DNA of 9,569 nucleotides, from NCBI GenBank assembly GCA_030607715.1, contig JAUWJM010000056.1, positions 1 through 9,569 of the forward strand. The letters run 5' to 3'. Positions 1 through 6,417 of the stretch are shown piece after piece. A program made the position numbers and the translations under genes. Under the pieces are notes generated by a model. The model was not told where the DNA came from and did not search any database. It saw only the letters and a program-made list of their open reading frames with translations. The stretch's first letter is position 1. The number at the start of each line of letters is the position of its first letter. This stretch comes from Candidatus Aerophobota bacterium (lineage in GTDB: Bacteria > Aerophobota > Aerophobia > Aerophobales > B3-G15).

Positions 1-298
1 CGGCTCCAATACCATAATGATTAGGACCAAGAATAACTACTATCTCTGGAATTTCTTTTTCTACTACTTCCTTGAATCCCCAGGCAGCCACAGGTCCAGA
101 ATAAAGATAACCAGCGTGGGGACTAACTATTCCTAGAATCCTGCCCTCTTTTTTTAAAGATTTCTCAGGTATTTCTCCGGGTCCTAAAGGATGAATATAA
201 CATTCTTCAATTTGCTTCTTCAACTTTTCTTTATCTTTTTCATAAAAACTACCAGCTGTTGCTGGTTTTCTTATAACTTCTCTCATTTTTTTCTCCAT
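1..298 (-). CDS. amrB: AmmeMemoRadiSam system protein B (Memo family), N-terminal part only
   Basis: The gene reads leftward and leaves the window, so about 99 N-terminal codons are visible. The family signature KPATAGSFY lies near the N-terminus. SPHAGY and LGPNHYG follow; their histidines match two metal-site histidines of human MEMO1 (His49 and His81). The third family ligand, a cysteine, would lie off the edge. Memo proteins resemble class III extradiol dioxygenases in fold. In bacteria they often sit beside AMMECR1 and radical SAM genes, and their reaction is unsettled. Two starts are possible: ATG at 298, with AGGGGA close upstream, or ATG at 286, with GGAG six bases upstream. The second gives an N-terminus closer to the family norm. 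The gene lies 61 bp downstream of the methyltransferase on the same strand and may be co-transcribed with it. The family call is solid; the cellular role is unknown. Confidence 0.88.
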   Translation of the reverse strand, partial: MEKKMREVIRKPATAGSFYEKDKEKLKKQIEECYIHPLGPGEIPEKSLKKEGRILGIVSPHAGYLYSGPVAAWGFKEVVEKEIPEIVVILGPNHYGIGA

Positions 299-325
299 TT
301 TCCCCTGAAAAATAAGAATTTATAA

Positions 326-345
326 CTCTCACTCGCTACCGAGAG
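326..345. other. Small inverted repeat in the methyltransferase-amrB gap
   Basis: CTCTC at 326-330 can pair with GAGAG at 341-345. Alternatively CTCG at 332-335 can pair with CGAG at 340-343 around a four-base loop. The two pairings exclude each other. No U-run follows on the minus strand, so this does not look like an intrinsic terminator. It may be a weak leader hairpin or chance. Confidence 0.25.
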
Positions 346-359
346 GAAAGTCCTGAGGC

Positions 360-1187
360 TTATTTAACTAACTGAAAAAGATAGATCATATATTTTCTGT
401 ATTTGGTAAAGAACTTAGAATCTACCGCTCCTGGTTCCTCAAATCCTTTATTAACCATCTTCCGGATGGTTTTTCCCAGAAAAAAGTTGGCCAGAGTGTA
501 AATTCGGGGAGTATTTACCTTTATTGTAAAAGCTATTACCTTTAAGGTAGGTATTAAGTAGTCTTTGTAAAATTCTTTTCGAAAATCCAGAGTAGGAGAT
601 ATTCGAGAAGTGATATCTTCAGAATTTACTATCTTGAATTCTTCATTCTTTACTTTTTTCAGATATTCCTCAAGAGGATGACCGGAGATAGGTATATCTT
701 GCCCCTCTGAATTATTTAATTTAAAGTAATCAGCTATTAGAAGATAACCTTCGGGATGAAGAATTTCTCTACATTTTTTTAAACCTTTCTCAATATTTAT
801 ATACTGGCAGCTTTCACTCATTAATACTAGATCAAATTTTTTCCGAGATTCAAATTTTTCTAAAGTACTAAGAAAAAAAGGAATCTTCCCCTGAGTATTT
901 TTCTTAAATACTTTCTGTTGATAGGGATCCGGAGAAAGAGCCACAACCTGGTACCCTTTCTCTATTAATTTTAAAGCATTTCCCCCTACCCCGCATCCTG
1001 CATCCAGTATTTTAACTACTCCGGGAGGAATGAAAGAAACAAGATGATTCGCATACCTCTCTTGCGCCAGACGCGCATTCTTCACCGTAAGTTCTTCTCC
1101 TTCCTCCCAGTATGCAAAATGTAGATGTTTAGTTCCGATTATACTAAGATAATATTTTAAAAGCACATTTACTTTTTCCTTAGGCAT
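360..1187 (-). CDS. Class I SAM-dependent methyltransferase, substrate unknown
   Basis: The 275-residue protein has a Rossmann-type methyltransferase core. Motif I is ILDAGCGVGG (60-69), with the acidic end of strand 2 around LSPDP (85-89). A motif IV-like region FDLVLMSES lies at 118-126, and LHPEGYLLIADYF (143-155) matches post-motif II/III. An N-terminal FAYWEEGEELT segment (24-34) precedes the fold, as in UbiE/tocopherol-methyltransferase-like enzymes acting on small or lipid substrates. The C-terminal third (about 195-275) is basic and aromatic-rich and probably forms the substrate cap; I see no clear membrane helix. The ATG at 1187 has AGGGA upstream. It starts 46 bp after hppA and is followed by amrB on the same strand, so the three may form one transcript. 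Context does not reveal the substrate: quinone, lipid, small molecule and protein targets all remain open. Confidence 0.85.
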   Translation of the reverse strand: MPKEKVNVLLKYYLSIIGTKHLHFAYWEEGEELTVKNARLAQERYANHLVSFIPPGVVKILDAGCGVGGNALKLIEKGYQVVALSPDPYQQKVFKKNTQGKIPFFLSTLEKFESRKKFDLVLMSESCQYINIEKGLKKCREILHPEGYLLIADYFKLNNSEGQDIPISGHPLEEYLKKVKNEEFKIVNSEDITSRISPTLDFRKEFYKDYLIPTLKVIAFTIKVNTPRIYTLANFFLGKTIRKMVNKGFEEPGAVDSKFFTKYRKYMIYLFQLVK

Positions 1188-1233
1188 TTAATTTTCCCTA
1201 AAAATATAAGGTCTTCTTGAAAAATTATATTTC

Positions 1234-3294
1234 TTAGTGGAATACTACAAATATAGGAGCTAACACTAAAGAGATAACTGACATTAACTTAATGAGAATA
1301 TTGATAGAAGGACCCACTGTATCTTTTAAAGGATCCCCTACTGTATCCCCAACTACTGATGCTTTATGAGCTTCTGACCCCTTCCCACCAAGATTTCCTT
1401 CTTCAATATACTTTTTGGCATTATCCAGAGCCGCGCCTGTATTAGCTGTCTGAATTCCCAGAGGAAGCCCTACTATCAAAGAACCTACTAAAAAACCTCC
1501 TAAGGCTACCGGTCCTAAGAAAAAACCAATAATTACAGGAAAGACAATAGCTAAAATCCCAGGAAGCATCATACTCTTTAAAGCTCCCCGGGCAGCGATA
1601 TCTACACAGCGACGAGAATCAGCTTTTGCTTTTCCCTTCATTATCCCCGGAATCTCCTTAAATTGTCTTCTTACTTCTCCAACTATTTTAAAAGCTACTT
1701 TCCCTACCCCTTTAGCCAACAAAGAACCATAAAGATAGGGAACCATTCCCCCAATTAACAATCCCGCAATAATTTTAGGATCAGCAAGAGATAGGGGAAG
1801 AGGGTGAGAAGAAAGAGTATTTATAGTAGCTCGATAAGCAGTAATTAAACCCAGAGCAGCAAAAGCAGCTGAACCTATAGCAAATCCTTTCCCAATAGCC
1901 GCTGTCGTATTTCCCACCGCATCCAGTTTATCAGTCACCTGGCGAACATCCGAAGGAAGGTGGGCCATTTCTGCAATTCCTCCAGCATTATCAGCTACCG
2001 GACCATAAGAATCAACAGCTAAGGTAATCCCTAAAATGGAAAGCATTCCTAATGCTGCTGTAGCTACTCCGTACATTCCGGCAAAGTAAAATCCCACCAA
2101 AGTAGCTATAGCAATAACTATTATAGGAATAAAAGTTGAAAGCATTCCCAGTGCCAATCCATTTACTACTACAATTGCCGGACCACTTTTAGCAGAATTA
2201 GCTAAATCCCTTACCGGTTTATATTTACTGGAACTATAATATACGCTTATCTCTCCTATAATTAATCCTGAGAGAACTCCAGCAACAATTGCCCAAAAAG
2301 GACCTATTACAGAATAATCTCCATAAGATATCCCTACCCTTTCAACAATAAAAAATGAACCTATAATCATTAAAATAGCTCCGATATAGGTCCCATTATT
2401 TAAAGCTTTCTGAGGATCCTTAGTTTTAGCTATTTTAACCCAAATCACTCCTATAATAGAGGAAACAATCCCCCAACTGGCTAAATAAAAAGGAAGATAA
2501 ATCAAAGAAATCATAGATAAAGAAGCAGCGATAGCCAGGGTAGCAATTATAGATTCTACATAAGATTCAAGTAAATCTGCTCCCAGGCCAGCCACATCTC
2601 CCACATTATCTCCCACATTATCAGCAATTACTGCTGGATTACGGGGATCATCTTCGGGAATACCAGCTTCTACTTTACCCACCAGATCTGCTCCCATATC
2701 GGCTCCCTTGGTATATATTCCTCCACCAGCTCGAGCAAATAAAGCCATTAAGGAAGCTCCCATAGCATAACCATTAACCATAGCCGGATTCCCTACAACC
2801 TGCCCATTGATAACCAATGGATCTAATAGTTTAGATAATAAAAAAACCCCTACCAGACCCAGAAAAGCAACGCAGACTATAGAAAGACCCGTAACCGCTC
2901 CTGCTGAGAAAGATATATTTAAAGCTGGGAGCAGTCCTTTCCTGGCTGCTTGAGTAGTTCTACTATTAGCTCTGGTAGCTATACTCATCCCGATCCACCC
3001 TGCCAAAGCTGAGCAAAAAACGCCTGTTATAAAGGCTACTGCTGTTTGCCAGTTAACTCCTGTTTTAGCTCCAAAAAGTGGAGCTATACTGAGAAGAACA
3101 GCTACAATAATCACCAATACCGCTACTGTTCTATATTCTCGATAAAGAAAAGTCTTTGCTCCTTTCTGAATAGTTCTGGAAATTTCTTTCATTAATTTGT
3201 TTCCTGTATCCGCCTTAAGAATGCCTCTTATTAAAAAGGCTACTCCTATAAGTCCTGCTATTCCTACTCCTATAGAAATAAACACCGGTAACAT
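1234..3294 (-). CDS. hppA: Membrane-bound ion-pumping pyrophosphatase, K+-dependent type
   Basis: This integral membrane enzyme hydrolyses pyrophosphate and pumps H+ and/or Na+. The 686 residues form many hydrophobic helices, as expected for the roughly 16-helix family. The substrate-site motifs are intact: GGGIYTKGADMGADLVGKVE (190-209), DDPRNPAVIADNVGDNVGD (215-233), DSYGPVADNAGG (428-439) and GDTVGDPLKDTVGPS (649-663). GNTTAAIGKG at 461-470 has Ala465 and Gly468, where K+-independent enzymes carry Lys and Thr, so K+ dependence is predicted. Helix 6 carries glutamates at 243 and 247, which bears on ion specificity. AAGGAG lies six bases before the ATG. A TTGACA occurs upstream at about 3323-3328 (minus strand), but I see no matching -10 box. 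The pump would recover energy from biosynthetic pyrophosphate. Identity is very secure; which ion is pumped is not. Confidence 0.97.
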   Translation of the reverse strand: MLPVFISIGVGIAGLIGVAFLIRGILKADTGNKLMKEISRTIQKGAKTFLYREYRTVAVLVIIVAVLLSIAPLFGAKTGVNWQTAVAFITGVFCSALAGWIGMSIATRANSRTTQAARKGLLPALNISFSAGAVTGLSIVCVAFLGLVGVFLLSKLLDPLVINGQVVGNPAMVNGYAMGASLMALFARAGGGIYTKGADMGADLVGKVEAGIPEDDPRNPAVIADNVGDNVGDVAGLGADLLESYVESIIATLAIAASLSMISLIYLPFYLASWGIVSSIIGVIWVKIAKTKDPQKALNNGTYIGAILMIIGSFFIVERVGISYGDYSVIGPFWAIVAGVLSGLIIGEISVYYSSSKYKPVRDLANSAKSGPAIVVVNGLALGMLSTFIPIIVIAIATLVGFYFAGMYGVATAALGMLSILGITLAVDSYGPVADNAGGIAEMAHLPSDVRQVTDKLDAVGNTTAAIGKGFAIGSAAFAALGLITAYRATINTLSSHPLPLSLADPKIIAGLLIGGMVPYLYGSLLAKGVGKVAFKIVGEVRRQFKEIPGIMKGKAKADSRRCVDIAARGALKSMMLPGILAIVFPVIIGFFLGPVALGGFLVGSLIVGLPLGIQTANTGAALDNAKKYIEEGNLGGKGSEAHKASVVGDTVGDPLKDTVGPSINILIKLMSVISLVLAPIFVVFH

Positions 3295-3356
3295 TTTCCT
3301 CTCCTTTTTATTTTGATAGTAATGTCAAAAGTAATTTTTTCTTTTTGTAATTGGTA

Positions 3357-3372
3357 GCAGGCTTTAGCCTGC
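3357..3372 (+). repeat. Palindrome unit 1 of the REP-like cluster
   Basis: GCAGGCT at 3357-3363 and AGCCTGC at 3366-3372 are perfect 7-base arms around a two-base centre. GTAG at 3354-3357 forms the 5' foot and overlaps the arm by one base. Confidence 0.6.
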
Positions 3373-3405
3373 GCTTGCGTAGAACAACCTTTGTGCAATC
3401 TATAG

Positions 3406-3436
3406 GCGGGGGACGAGCCCCCGCGCTACAGTAGCG
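3406..3436 (-). repeat. Palindrome unit 2 of the REP-like cluster
   Basis: GCGGGGG at 3406-3412 pairs with CCCCCGC at 3418-3424 around the loop ACGAG. This is the strongest hairpin in the window. On the minus strand it is preceded by GTAG (3426-3429). A second GTAG on the plus strand (3431-3434) makes CGCTACAGTAGCG (3424-3436) a small palindrome of its own. Confidence 0.6.
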
Positions 3437-3488
3437 TTGGAGCAAATTTCCCCCTCTCCTTGTTTTAATTCACCCCCAACATGTTTTA

Positions 3489-3511
3489 CGCAACTTAAAA
3501 GTTGCGGCTAC
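3489..3511 (-). repeat. Palindrome unit 3 of the REP-like cluster
   Basis: CGCAACTT at 3489-3496 pairs with AAGTTGCG at 3499-3506, giving perfect 8-base arms around AA. GTAG lies at the minus-strand foot (3508-3511). It ends about 25 bp beyond the pth stop codon. Confidence 0.6.
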
Positions 3512-3535
3512 CACATTTTTTTAAATTAAAAAAAT

Positions 3536-4111
3536 CTACAATTTACTACCGAATGAATTAAATTCTCCCATTGCTTTTTCTATTCCTTCAAGCACTATTA
3601 CCTTTATTGCCCTGGTGGCTCTATCAATTGATTCCTTTATTATCTTTCTTTCCTCAAAAGTGAAGTTTCCCAGTACATAATCTCTCAAATCCATCTTTTC
3701 TTCCGGTCTACCAATCCCAATTCTTATTCGAGGGATATCGGATGTTCCTAAATATTGAATAATAGAGCGCAGCCCCTTATGCCCTCCATCTCCTCCTCCA
3801 GAGGCAATACGAATCCGACCTCTCTTTAAATCTACATCATCACTTATTACTACTATGTCCTGGTTTTTTACTTCATAATTCTGTTTGGTCTCATAAAGAG
3901 GTTTTCCAGCCTCGTTTACAAAGCAAAGAGGTTTAACTAATATAATTTTCTCCTCTACTACTTTCCCTTTCCCTATCAAAGCCTGAAACCTGTAAATATC
4001 AAGGGAAATCTTATAAAGCTCGGAAAGTCTATCTATGAAAAGGAATCCTATATTGTGTCGTGTATCTTTATATTCCTCTCCTGGATTTCCTAATCCGAAT
4101 ATCAATTTCAT
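3536..4111 (-). CDS. pth: Peptidyl-tRNA hydrolase
   Basis: This cytosolic enzyme cleaves peptidyl-tRNAs dropped by ribosomes and recycles the tRNA. At 191 residues it has the usual length. Family landmarks are present: GLGNPG (6-11), catalytic His19 in TRHNIGF, Asn66 in KPLCFVNEAG (the family usually reads KPxTYMNxSG), Asp91 in the SDDVDL motif and GGGDGGHKGLRSI (105-117). Lys112 stands where the E. coli enzyme has Asn114, a replacement I believe occurs in other bacterial homologues. The ATG overlaps the rplY stop codon (ATGA), so translation is probably coupled. prs-ctc-pth is the order in Bacillus, where pth is called spoVC. It is the last gene before the palindrome cluster. Confidence 0.96.
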   Translation of the reverse strand: MKLIFGLGNPGEEYKDTRHNIGFLFIDRLSELYKISLDIYRFQALIGKGKVVEEKIILVKPLCFVNEAGKPLYETKQNYEVKNQDIVVISDDVDLKRGRIRIASGGGDGGHKGLRSIIQYLGTSDIPRIRIGIGRPEEKMDLRDYVLGNFTFEERKIIKESIDRATRAIKVIVLEGIEKAMGEFNSFGSKL

Positions 4112-4803
4112 TTCTCTTTCTTCTCTACTTTCTTGCTTCCTTTCCCTTCAGGCTTCTCTTCTACTTCTTCCTCTTTCTTTCCCGCTATTACCTCTACTTC
4201 TTTAACTTCTTCCTTCTCTTCTAATTTCTCTTCTTCACGAGGAGAAGCTATAGAAACTACTATTTCATGGGAAGGACTTTTAATGCTTATCTTCGGAGAT
4301 ACTTTTAAATCCCTTACATAAAAAGAATCACCAATATCTAAGGAATTTATATCCACTTCTATTACTGAGGGAATATCCCTGGGAAAACATTCAATTTCTA
4401 TCTCTCTCAAAAAATGTTCTACAATTCCTCCTTTTTCTTCTCCCCGGGACTTACCTGTAAAAGATAAAGGCACGCTAGTGGTTATTTTCTCTCCCCGGGT
4501 AATTTCATAAAAATCAACATGCTGAGGAAGTCTCTTTACCGAATCCCATTGGACACTCTTAACAATCACTTCTCTTTGTTTATTCTTCTCATCATTAACT
4601 ATCTGGAGTCTGGCAACTTTTTCTCCTTGAAAATAACGAGAAAGAAAGGTGTGAAGCTCTCGATTCTCTACCTCTAAAAGTAAATTTTTATCGAGATGGT
4701 GTCCGTAAAGAATTGCTGGTACCTCTCCTTTTCTCCTTAACTTTCGGGCATAGCTTTTTCCTCTTTTATTTCTCAATCGCACTTTTAGGATTGATTCCTC
4801 CAT
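4108..4803 (-). CDS. rplY: Ribosomal protein L25 (TL5/Ctc family), long form with charged tail
   Basis: This 5S rRNA-binding protein of the large subunit has two domains. Residues 5-100 form the L25 domain, with RKGEVPAILYG (24-34) and the closing HVDFYEI (95-101). Residues 105-188 form the beta-rich TL5 C-terminal domain. A low-complexity tail of Glu and Lys (about 189-231) follows and is probably disordered. I chose the ATG at 4803 (MEESILKV) because AAAGGAGG lies seven bases upstream. An in-frame ATG at 4833 would add ten residues that do not look like the family and would overlap prs. It starts 22 bp after prs and overlaps pth by 4 bp. Bacillus Ctc is a general stress protein from the same gene order; no stress promoter is visible here. 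Confidence 0.94.
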   Translation of the reverse strand: MEESILKVRLRNKRGKSYARKLRRKGEVPAILYGHHLDKNLLLEVENRELHTFLSRYFQGEKVARLQIVNDEKNKQREVIVKSVQWDSVKRLPQHVDFYEITRGEKITTSVPLSFTGKSRGEEKGGIVEHFLREIEIECFPRDIPSVIEVDINSLDIGDSFYVRDLKVSPKISIKSPSHEIVVSIASPREEEKLEEKEEVKEVEVIAGKKEEEVEEKPEGKGSKKVEKKEK

Positions 4804-4810
4804 TGAAAAA

Positions 4811-4818
4811 CCTCCTTT
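4811..4818 (-). promoter_or_regulatory. Ribosome binding site that sets the rplY start
   Basis: AAAGGAGG on the minus strand, seven bases before the ATG at 4803, is a near-perfect anti-16S match. It favours the shorter L25 over the start at 4833. Confidence 0.85.
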
Positions 4819-4825
4819 ATTCATA

Positions 4826-5770
4826 TTATGCAAATAATGAACTAACTGATCTATCTTCGTGAATTCTTCTTATAGCTTCCCCTAAAAGAGGAGCTACTGA
4901 GAGAACCTTAATCTTGCTTACCTTTTTTTCTTCTCTTAAAGGGATAGTATCGGTAACTACTAATTCTTTTATAGGAGAAGATTGAATCCTCTGGTAAGCT
5001 TCTCCAGAAAGAACAGGATGAGTACAACCAGCATAAATTTCCTTTGCTCCCTTTTCTTCTAAAGCCCGGGCTGAGGCTATTAAAGTCCCTCCTGTATCTA
5101 CCATGTCATCAATAATAAGAACTTTCTTATTTTTTACATCTCCTACTACCCTCACTACCTCAGCTTTATTAGCCATTGGTCTCCTTTTATCTATAATAGC
5201 TAAAGAAGCATTAAGTCTTTTAGCATAAGCTCGAGCTCTCGTTACTCCTCCCACATCGGGAGCAAGAATTACAAGATCCTTAAAATTTTTTCTTTTAAAA
5301 TAGTCAATAATTATAGGGGCAGCAAATAAATGGTCTACTTTAATGTCAAAAAATCCCTGGATTTGAGGAGAATGAAGATCCATAGTAAGAACTCTATCCG
5401 CTCCTGCGGTAGTGATTAAATTGGCCACTAACTTGGCGCTAATAGGAACTCTAGGCCGATCTTTTTTATCCTGACGGGCATATCCATAATAAGGTATAAC
5501 TGCAGTAATTCTCCGAGCAGAAGCTCTCTGAAAAGCATCAATCATAATAAGTAGCTCCATAATATTCTCATTTGCCGGAGAACAGGTAGGTTGAAGGAGA
5601 AAGATATCTTTTCCTCTTACATTTTCTTCAATCTCTACATAAATTTCCTTATCGCTAAAGCACGTAACCTTCATCCTTCCCAGAGAAACCCCTAAATATT
5701 CAACTATTTTTATAGCAAGATCTGGATTAGCTCTCCCTGAAAAAAGCTGAATCTTATTTTTATAACTCAT
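4826..5770 (-). CDS. prs: Ribose-phosphate pyrophosphokinase (PRPP synthase, class I)
   Basis: This enzyme makes phosphoribosyl pyrophosphate from ribose 5-phosphate and ATP, feeding purine, pyrimidine, histidine, tryptophan and NAD synthesis. The 314 residues match the class I length. Visible landmarks are SGRANPDLA (11-19), FSDKE (38-42), [19 protein letters not shown] (58-76), [20 protein letters not shown] (93-112), [19 protein letters not shown] (130-148), the catalytic flexible-loop KRRP (195-198) and the PRPP-binding loop [11 protein letters not shown] (219-229). All key residues look intact. AAGGAG lies about six bases before the ATG at 5770, and a consensus promoter lies just upstream. 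It is first in the prs-rplY-pth operon and divergent from the Rrf2 regulator, with a 150-bp shared region. Confidence 0.98.
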   Translation of the reverse strand: MSYKNKIQLFSGRANPDLAIKIVEYLGVSLGRMKVTCFSDKEIYVEIEENVRGKDIFLLQPTCSPANENIMELLIMIDAFQRASARRITAVIPYYGYARQDKKDRPRVPISAKLVANLITTAGADRVLTMDLHSPQIQGFFDIKVDHLFAAPIIIDYFKRKNFKDLVILAPDVGGVTRARAYAKRLNASLAIIDKRRPMANKAEVVRVVGDVKNKKVLIIDDMVDTGGTLIASARALEEKGAKEIYAGCTHPVLSGEAYQRIQSSPIKELVVTDTIPLREEKKVSKIKVLSVAPLLGEAIRRIHEDRSVSSLFA

Positions 5771-5805
5771 CTTTTTCTCCTTATATAATCTTTCTTCAAG
5801 TAAAA

Positions 5806-5834
5806 ATTATATCAAATCTCCTATAAACTGTCAA
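5806..5834 (-). promoter_or_regulatory. Consensus vegetative promoter for prs-rplY-pth
   Basis: On the minus strand, TTGACA (5829-5834) and TATAAT (5806-5811) are exact consensus hexamers 17 bp apart. Transcription should begin near 5799, giving a leader of about 30 bases with the ribosome binding site. Such a strong promoter fits a housekeeping operon. Confidence 0.85.
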
Positions 5835-5845
5835 AATTTAAGAAG

Positions 5846-5873
5846 TTGACAAAATATTTTCTTTGAGTATAAT
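5846..5873 (+). promoter_or_regulatory. Consensus vegetative promoter for the Rrf2-cys operon
   Basis: TTGACA (5846-5851) and TATAAT (5868-5873) are exact consensus hexamers 16 bp apart. The expected start is near 5880. Its -35 box lies 11 bp from the divergent prs -35 box. A promoter this strong, in front of a repressor-type gene, suggests it is held in check by a bound protein. Confidence 0.83.
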
Positions 5874-5879
5874 GTCTAT

Positions 5880-5904
5880 AATTCCGATAAATTTAGTAGT
5901 AAAT
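5880..5904 (+). promoter_or_regulatory. Candidate Rrf2 operator over the transcription start
   Basis: An A/T-rich stretch right after the -10 box begins ATTCC, holds the perfect 8-bp palindrome TAAATTTA at 5888-5895, and ends GTAGTAAAT. It loosely resembles operators of IscR/CymR-type regulators in being a ~25-bp imperfect dyad at the start site, but the arms match poorly. Its position would allow autorepression. I see no second copy in the window. This is a suggestion only. Confidence 0.3.
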
Positions 5905-5920
5905 AGAATGGAGAGATTAA

Positions 5921-6364
5921 ATGAAGCTTTCTACAAAAGGGCGATACGGGACAAGAGCAATGGTAGACTTAGCCCTCCATTATGGTCAGGGCAATGTTTT
6001 ACTAAAGGATATAGCAAAAAGAGAGGGAATTTCTGACAAATACCTGGAGCATCTTCTTACTTCTCTTAAGGTATCTGGTCTAATAAAAAGTATTCGCGGA
6101 GCACATGGGGGGTATACTTTGGCTAAACCCCCTGCTCAAATTAAACTTAGTCAAGTAATAAAAGTTTTAGAGGGTTCTATAGCTCCCGTAGAGTGCGTTG
6201 ACGATCCCAAAATGTGTCCACGAACAGAACTTTGCGTAACCAGGAATGTCTGGAGGGAGATAAAAAGAGCGATGGATGAGATATTAGAATCCGTAAGCTT
6301 AAAGGATTTGGTTGAGCAAGAGAAGAAAAAAGAACAAAACAAGAATATAATCTATAACATTTAG
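5921..6364 (+). CDS. Rrf2 family regulator, IscR-like with three cysteines
   Basis: This is a 147-residue DNA-binding regulator. The N-terminus MKLSTKGRYGTRAMVDLALH is typical of Rrf2. A winged helix-turn-helix follows: LKDIAKREGISDKYLEHLL (28-46), then the wing GAHGGYTLAKP (60-70). A dimerisation helix runs from about 105 to 133. Cys92, Cys99 and Cys105 match the Fe-S ligands of E. coli IscR (Cys92, Cys98, Cys104), but the first gap is one residue longer (C-X6-C-X5-C). A [2Fe-2S] cluster is likely. CymR-type relatives, which sense cysteine through CysK, usually lack these cysteines. GGAG lies seven bases before the ATG. Heading cysE-cysK-desulfurase, it probably controls cysteine and Fe-S supply. 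Whether it works like IscR or like CymR is open. Confidence 0.92.
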   Translation: MKLSTKGRYGTRAMVDLALHYGQGNVLLKDIAKREGISDKYLEHLLTSLKVSGLIKSIRGAHGGYTLAKPPAQIKLSQVIKVLEGSIAPVECVDDPKMCPRTELCVTRNVWREIKRAMDEILESVSLKDLVEQEKKKEQNKNIIYNI

Positions 6365-6417
6365 AAGAAAAAATATCCTGAAATCTTTCAATTAAAAATA
6401 TTTTGTTGGAGAGAAAA

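Larger units (their letters stand above)
3352..3513. repeat. REP-like palindrome cluster bounded by TGGTAGC / GCTACCA
   Basis: The outer ends are a 7-bp inverted repeat, TGGTAGC at 3352-3358 and GCTACCA at 3507-3513. Inside are three near-perfect hairpins. Each is preceded on its own strand by GTAG: at 3354-3357 (plus), at 3426-3429 (minus) and at 3508-3511 (minus). A GTAG tetranucleotide at the foot of a palindrome is a known hallmark of REP sequences mobilised by RAYT transposases. The middle stretch (3437-3480) is C/T-rich and looks like a decayed palindrome half. No RAYT gene is in the window. Membership of a dispersed family is inferred from form, because only one copy of the cluster is visible. 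Confidence 0.6.
3295..3535. other. Non-coding gap between pth and hppA, rich in palindromes
   Basis: No credible gene lies in these 241 bases. Most of the gap (3352-3513) is a cluster of short palindromes, listed separately. On the minus strand the last 50 bases before hppA are A-rich and hold its ribosome binding site. An A/T-rich block of T and A runs (3516-3534) lies just after the pth stop. The palindromes after pth may also help end or stabilise the prs-rplY-pth transcript, but none has the hairpin-plus-U-run of a textbook terminator. Confidence 0.6.

Noticed and set aside
341..353. GAGGAAAGTCC, a string matching a conserved part of bacterial RNase P RNA
   Set aside because: The rest of the conserved RNase P context does not follow, and the RNA would have to run antisense through the methyltransferase gene. 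An 11-base match is most likely chance.
1202..1232. AAATATAA / TTATATTT inverted repeat after hppA as a terminator
   Set aside because: The stem is all A-T and the following minus-strand run has only a few T before AGGG, so it would be a poor terminator. Chance pairing in A/T-rich DNA is enough to explain it.
3323..3328. TTGACA on the minus strand as a -35 box for hppA
   Set aside because: Seventeen bases downstream is the ribosome binding site rather than a -10 box, and no TATAAT-like hexamer has suitable spacing.
4133..4321. Plus-strand ORF of 62 codons rich in Ser and Phe
   Set aside because: It is the antisense of the low-complexity Glu/Lys tail of L25, has no ribosome binding site, and its composition follows from that repeat.
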